From assembly GCF_001890385.1 (NCBI RefSeq), contig NZ_CP018221.1:2281501-2345500 (forward strand): a stretch of DNA of 64,000 bases, read 5' to 3'. Under the pieces are notes generated by a model that made no database searches, had not been told where the DNA came from, and saw nothing but the letters and a program-made list of their open reading frames with translations. Positions 60,975-64,000 of this stretch are shown in pieces. Within the stretch, counting starts at the first letter, position 1. Each line of letters begins with the position of its first letter. Position numbers and translations under genes: made by a program. The stretch comes from Tardibacter chloracetimidivorans. GTDB taxonomy: Bacteria; Pseudomonadota; Alphaproteobacteria; Sphingomonadales; Sphingomonadaceae.

Positions 60975-63900
60975 ATGCCGGCGTCAGCCGACGAAGAAAA
61001 TCGATCCGCAACCGCAGACCCGCTCGCGCGGACCGTGGCCGATGTGCTGGTCCGGAATGCGCTGCCGGGTGAAATCGACCGCCTCGACAAGGACAGGCTG
61101 CACGCGATCGCGGCCTTTGCCGCCGCCGCAATTGCCGAACGCCCGCCCGGTAAACCGGTCGTACAGGTCGCGAGCGGCGCGGAAAGCGACGGCAAGCGGA
61201 CAAGCTGGGTCCTTGTCAACACCGACGACATGCCCTTCCTCGTCGATTCGGTGACCGCCGCGATTACCGCGCGCGGCCTCACCATGGAGCGGCTTCTCCA
61301 TCCCGTCGTGGACGCGGTGCGGACGCCCGAAGGCCGGCTGCGGTCGATCCAGCCGCTGGAGCCGGACCGCGCCGTCGCCGGACAGCGCGAATCGCTGATC
61401 TTCATCGAGATGGACCGGACTGCCGCCCGCAATCGCGCGGAGCTTGCAATCGAGATCGAACAGGTGCTCGACGAGGTCCGCCGCGCGGTGGGTGGCTGGA
61501 AGCCGATTCTGGCGAGGCTTCGGTCGGACACCGACCGGATCGCCGACCCGCAGGCGAAGGCGTTTCTGGAATGGCTTGCGGCGGACAATTTCACCTTCCT
61601 CGGTCATGCAGAGTTTCGCGCCGACGCCGACAGTCCGCGCGACGGCCTGGGGCTGCTGTCGGAGACCGGCGTCTATGGGCTTGCCGACGACCGCACGGCC
61701 GGTCGGGCAGCGCTGGATGCGCTGGAACGACCCGGATTGCCGGTGCTGGTCGTCAGGGCCGACCGCGTCGCCCGGGTCCATCGCCGCAGCCGGATGAACA
61801 TCGTCGCGGCGCCGCTGCGCGACGAAGAAGGGCGGCTGACCGGCGTCTCCTGCTATGCTGGCCATTTCACCAGCCAGGCCATGTCCGCGCCGCCCGACGA
61901 CATTCCCGTGCTTGGCGAGCGGGTGGCGCGGGTCGGCAGCGCTTTGCACTTTGCGCCGGGCGGGCATGCCGCAAAGGCGCTGGTCCACGTCATCGGCCAG
62001 TTGCCGCGCGACCTGCTGTTCGAAATGGACGAGCCTTGCCTGCGCGACATCGCGACGACGGCCATGTCGCTTGTCGACCGCCCGCGCCCCAGGGCAAAAA
62101 CGGTCAGGGATACGCTTCGCCGTTTCACCAATGTGCTCGTCTGGCTTCCCCGCGACGAGCTTTCATCCCAGCGTAGACGCGAGATCGGCGATCTTGCCAC
62201 CGGCCTTGTCGACGGCGTTCTGGACGGCTGGACGTCGATGATGGGCGAGGACCCGCTCGTATCGCTGCGCTACATCATCCGCCACGAACGCAACCGGGAG
62301 ATCGACGAGGCTGCGCTCGACGCCCAGCTGCGAGACATGATTCGCGGCTGGAACACGGCGGTGGAAGGGGCGCTTCGGTCGTCCGTCGGCGCGACCCGCG
62401 CCGCGCGGCTGGCGCTGACCCATGGCAGCGCGTTCAGCCAGTCCTATCGGAGCCAGTTCGAGCCCGAAGATGCGGCAAGCGACATATTGCGCCTCGCAGC
62501 CCTTTCCGGACGGGAGGAACGCGACGTCCGCGTCTACCGCAGGCACGACGACAAGCCCGGCCAGTTGCGCCTCAAGGTCTATCGACTGCGGGAGATCATC
62601 CCGCTGTCCGACGCAGTGCCGGTGCTTGAGCATTTCGGCTTTCGAGTGATCGAGGAATATCCGTTCGATCTGCGCGACGGCAGGCTGGGCTGGATACATG
62701 ATTTTTTGCTGGAAGGCCGGGCCGCAGATGCTTTTTCACCCGAAGCCAATGGCCGGCTCGAATCCGCGATTCGCGCCGTCCTCTCGGGCGAGGCGGAAAA
62801 CGACGCATTCAATGCGCTGATCGCGGAGGTTGGACTGGAGCCCGGCTCCATCACCCTGTTCCGCGCCTGGTTCCGCTATATGCGGCAGACGGGCAGCGCC
62901 TACGGCCTTCAGACCGTGGTCGATACCCTGGCGCGTTATCCGGGCCTGACCCGGTCGCTGGTCGAACTGTTCGAGGCGATGCACCGCCCGATGGAGGATG
63001 CGGGACAGCGCCAAAAGCGGGTGGAGAAGGCCGAAGCGCAGATCAAAACTGCGCTGACCGAAGTTACCGCAATCGACGACGACGGAATCTTGCGACGGCT
63101 GCTGGCGATCATCCGCGCGACCGTCAGGAGCAATGCCTTTGTTCCCGGCGGGCCGGAGGCGCTGGCGATCAAGCTCGACAGCGGGGCGATCAACTGGCTT
63201 CCGCGGCCCGTGCCGTGGCGGGAAATCTTCGTCTATTCACCACGGGTGGAAGGAATCCACCTTCGCGGCGGACCGGTGGCGCGCGGCGGCATCCGCTGGT
63301 CCGATCGCCGCGACGATTTCCGCACCGAGGTGCTGGGGCTGATGAAGGCCCAGATGGTGAAGAACGCCGTCATCGTCCCGACGGGCGCCAAGGGCGGCTT
63401 CCACCCCAAGCACCTTCCCTCACCCGCCGACCGCGATGCCTGGCTGAAGGAAGGAACGGAGGCCTACCGGATCTACATCCGGGCTTTGCTTTCGCTCACC
63501 GACAACATCGTCGACGGCGCGGTGGTGCACCCCGATCATGTGGTGTGCGGCGACGGCGACGACCCTTATTTCGTCGTCGCGGCGGACAAGGGCACCGCAA
63601 GCTTTTCCGACATCGCCAATGGCATCGCGCTGGAACGCGGCTTCTGGCTGGGCGACGCCTTCGCGAGCGGCGGCTCCAACGGCTATGACCACAAGGCGAT
63701 GGGCATTACCGCGCGGGGCGCATGGATCTCCGTCGCGCGCCATTTCGCCGAAATCGGCGTGGACGTTCAGACCGATCCGGTCACCGTGGCGGGCGTGGGC
63801 GACATGTCGGGCGATGTTTTCGGCAACGGCATGCTGCTGTCGAAGTCGATCCGGCTGGTCGCCGCCTTCGACCACCGTCACATCTTCATCGATCCCGACC

Positions 63901-64000
63901 CCGATCCGGCCGCAAGCTGGACGGAGCGGAAGCGCCTGTTCGAGCTTCCGCGCTCCTCATGGGCCGATTATGACACAGCGCTGATTTCCAGGGGCGGCGG
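60975..64000 (+). CDS. gdhB: NAD-specific glutamate dehydrogenase, large (180-kDa class) type, 3' partial
   Basis: The frame is open from ATG 60975 (GGAG upstream) to the window end, more than 1000 codons of about 1550-1600. Recognisable segments include TDDMPFLVDSVTAAI near residue 85 (ACT-like regulatory region), GGPVARGGIRWSDRRDDFRTE, LMKAQMVKNAVIVPTGAKGG with the substrate-binding lysines near residue 800, CGDGDDPYFVVAADKGTA, and GGSNGYDHKAMGITARGAW. The enzyme oxidises glutamate to 2-oxoglutarate and ammonium with NAD. This is a conserved chromosomal gene and marks the core side of the tRNA junction. Confidence 0.9.
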   Translation, partial: MPASADEENRSATADPLARTVADVLVRNALPGEIDRLDKDRLHAIAAFAAAAIAERPPGKPVVQVASGAESDGKRTSWVLVNTDDMPFLVDSVTAAITARGLTMERLLHPVVDAVRTPEGRLRSIQPLEPDRAVAGQRESLIFIEMDRTAARNRAELAIEIEQVLDEVRRAVGGWKPILARLRSDTDRIADPQAKAFLEWLAADNFTFLGHAEFRADADSPRDGLGLLSETGVYGLADDRTAGRAALDALERPGLPVLVVRADRVARVHRRSRMNIVAAPLRDEEGRLTGVSCYAGHFTSQAMSAPPDDIPVLGERVARVGSALHFAPGGHAAKALVHVIGQLPRDLLFEMDEPCLRDIATTAMSLVDRPRPRAKTVRDTLRRFTNVLVWLPRDELSSQRRREIGDLATGLVDGVLDGWTSMMGEDPLVSLRYIIRHERNREIDEAALDAQLRDMIRGWNTAVEGALRSSVGATRAARLALTHGSAFSQSYRSQFEPEDAASDILRLAALSGREERDVRVYRRHDDKPGQLRLKVYRLREIIPLSDAVPVLEHFGFRVIEEYPFDLRDGRLGWIHDFLLEGRAADAFSPEANGRLESAIRAVLSGEAENDAFNALIAEVGLEPGSITLFRAWFRYMRQTGSAYGLQTVVDTLARYPGLTRSLVELFEAMHRPMEDAGQRQKRVEKAEAQIKTALTEVTAIDDDGILRRLLAIIRATVRSNAFVPGGPEALAIKLDSGAINWLPRPVPWREIFVYSPRVEGIHLRGGPVARGGIRWSDRRDDFRTEVLGLMKAQMVKNAVIVPTGAKGGFHPKHLPSPADRDAWLKEGTEAYRIYIRALLSLTDNIVDGAVVHPDHVVCGDGDDPYFVVAADKGTASFSDIANGIALERGFWLGDAFASGGSNGYDHKAMGITARGAWISVARHFAEIGVDVQTDPVTVAGVGDMSGDVFGNGMLLSKSIRLVAAFDHRHIFIDPDPDPAASWTERKRLFELPRSSWADYDTALISRGG

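Noticed and set aside
1-64000. CRISPR arrays, toxin-antitoxin pairs and anti-phage systems
   Set aside because: No regularly spaced repeats, and no recognisable defence proteins in either strand of the region.

Overview
The window looks like a sphingomonad (Alphaproteobacteria, Sphingomonadales). The DNA is GC-rich. It carries two large TonB-dependent receptors of the sphingomonad catabolic type, a 180-kDa-class NAD-glutamate dehydrogenase preceded by a PAS-domain gene, and a Tra/Trb-type integrative element of the kind common in this order. This assignment rests on gene content only.

Region 1 (1-48.0 kb) is a dense accessory catabolic cluster. It encodes an Old-Yellow-Enzyme-type reductase (cut by the window edge), seven SDR dehydrogenases (one disrupted), an aldehyde dehydrogenase, two crotonases, a two-gene acyl-CoA dehydrogenase, a second acyl-CoA dehydrogenase with both halves fused in one chain (FadE34-like), a MaoC-type hydratase, three AMP-forming acyl-CoA synthetases and a fourth LuxE/PaaK-like one. 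It also has a DUF35 OB-fold protein, a KshA-like Rieske oxygenase, a cytochrome P450, a ThDP-dependent lyase, a phytoene-desaturase-like FAD enzyme, two dihydrodipicolinate-reductase-like enzymes, a tandem carboxymuconolactone-decarboxylase-like protein, two TonB receptors, an MFS exporter, and MarR and AraC regulators. Together they could import a bulky hydrophobic compound, oxygenate it, activate acid groups as CoA thioesters and remove side-chain or ring carbons by beta-oxidation. A steroid, bile-acid or terpenoid-like substrate is my inference; the true substrate is not readable from sequence. A 19-bp palindrome of the form AACTGA-N7-TCAGTT (often degenerate) recurs in at least nine intergenic regions of this cluster and is probably the operator of a shared regulator, plausibly the MarR protein encoded inside the cluster.

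Region 2 (48.2-59.4 kb) is a decayed integrative and conjugative element next to tRNA-Thr(CGU). It holds a truncated IS5-family remnant, very strong hairpins, a frameshifted thermonuclease, an IS110-family insertion with a C-terminal frameshift, DUF736, a HTH protein, a TraF-type S26 peptidase, a lytic transglycosylase, and a DUF3363-type relaxase whose 3' end is joined directly to the last ~60 codons of trbG. TrbI, DUF2274, an excisionase-like protein and a tyrosine integrase beside the tRNA follow. The coupling protein and trbB-trbF genes normally found between relaxase and trbG are absent, so the element should not be self-transmissible.

Region 3 (59.4-64 kb) is core chromosome: tRNA-Thr, a PAS-domain protein, and the 5' two-thirds of the large NAD-dependent glutamate dehydrogenase.

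Signs of decay are frequent. An IS1595-family element with a perfect 8-bp target duplication splits an SDR gene in the P450 operon. The first TonB receptor has its signal peptide in a different frame from the rest, and the thermonuclease and the IS110 transposase are both frameshifted. Some of these could be sequencing errors; the IS insertion and the relaxase/TrbG junction cannot easily be.
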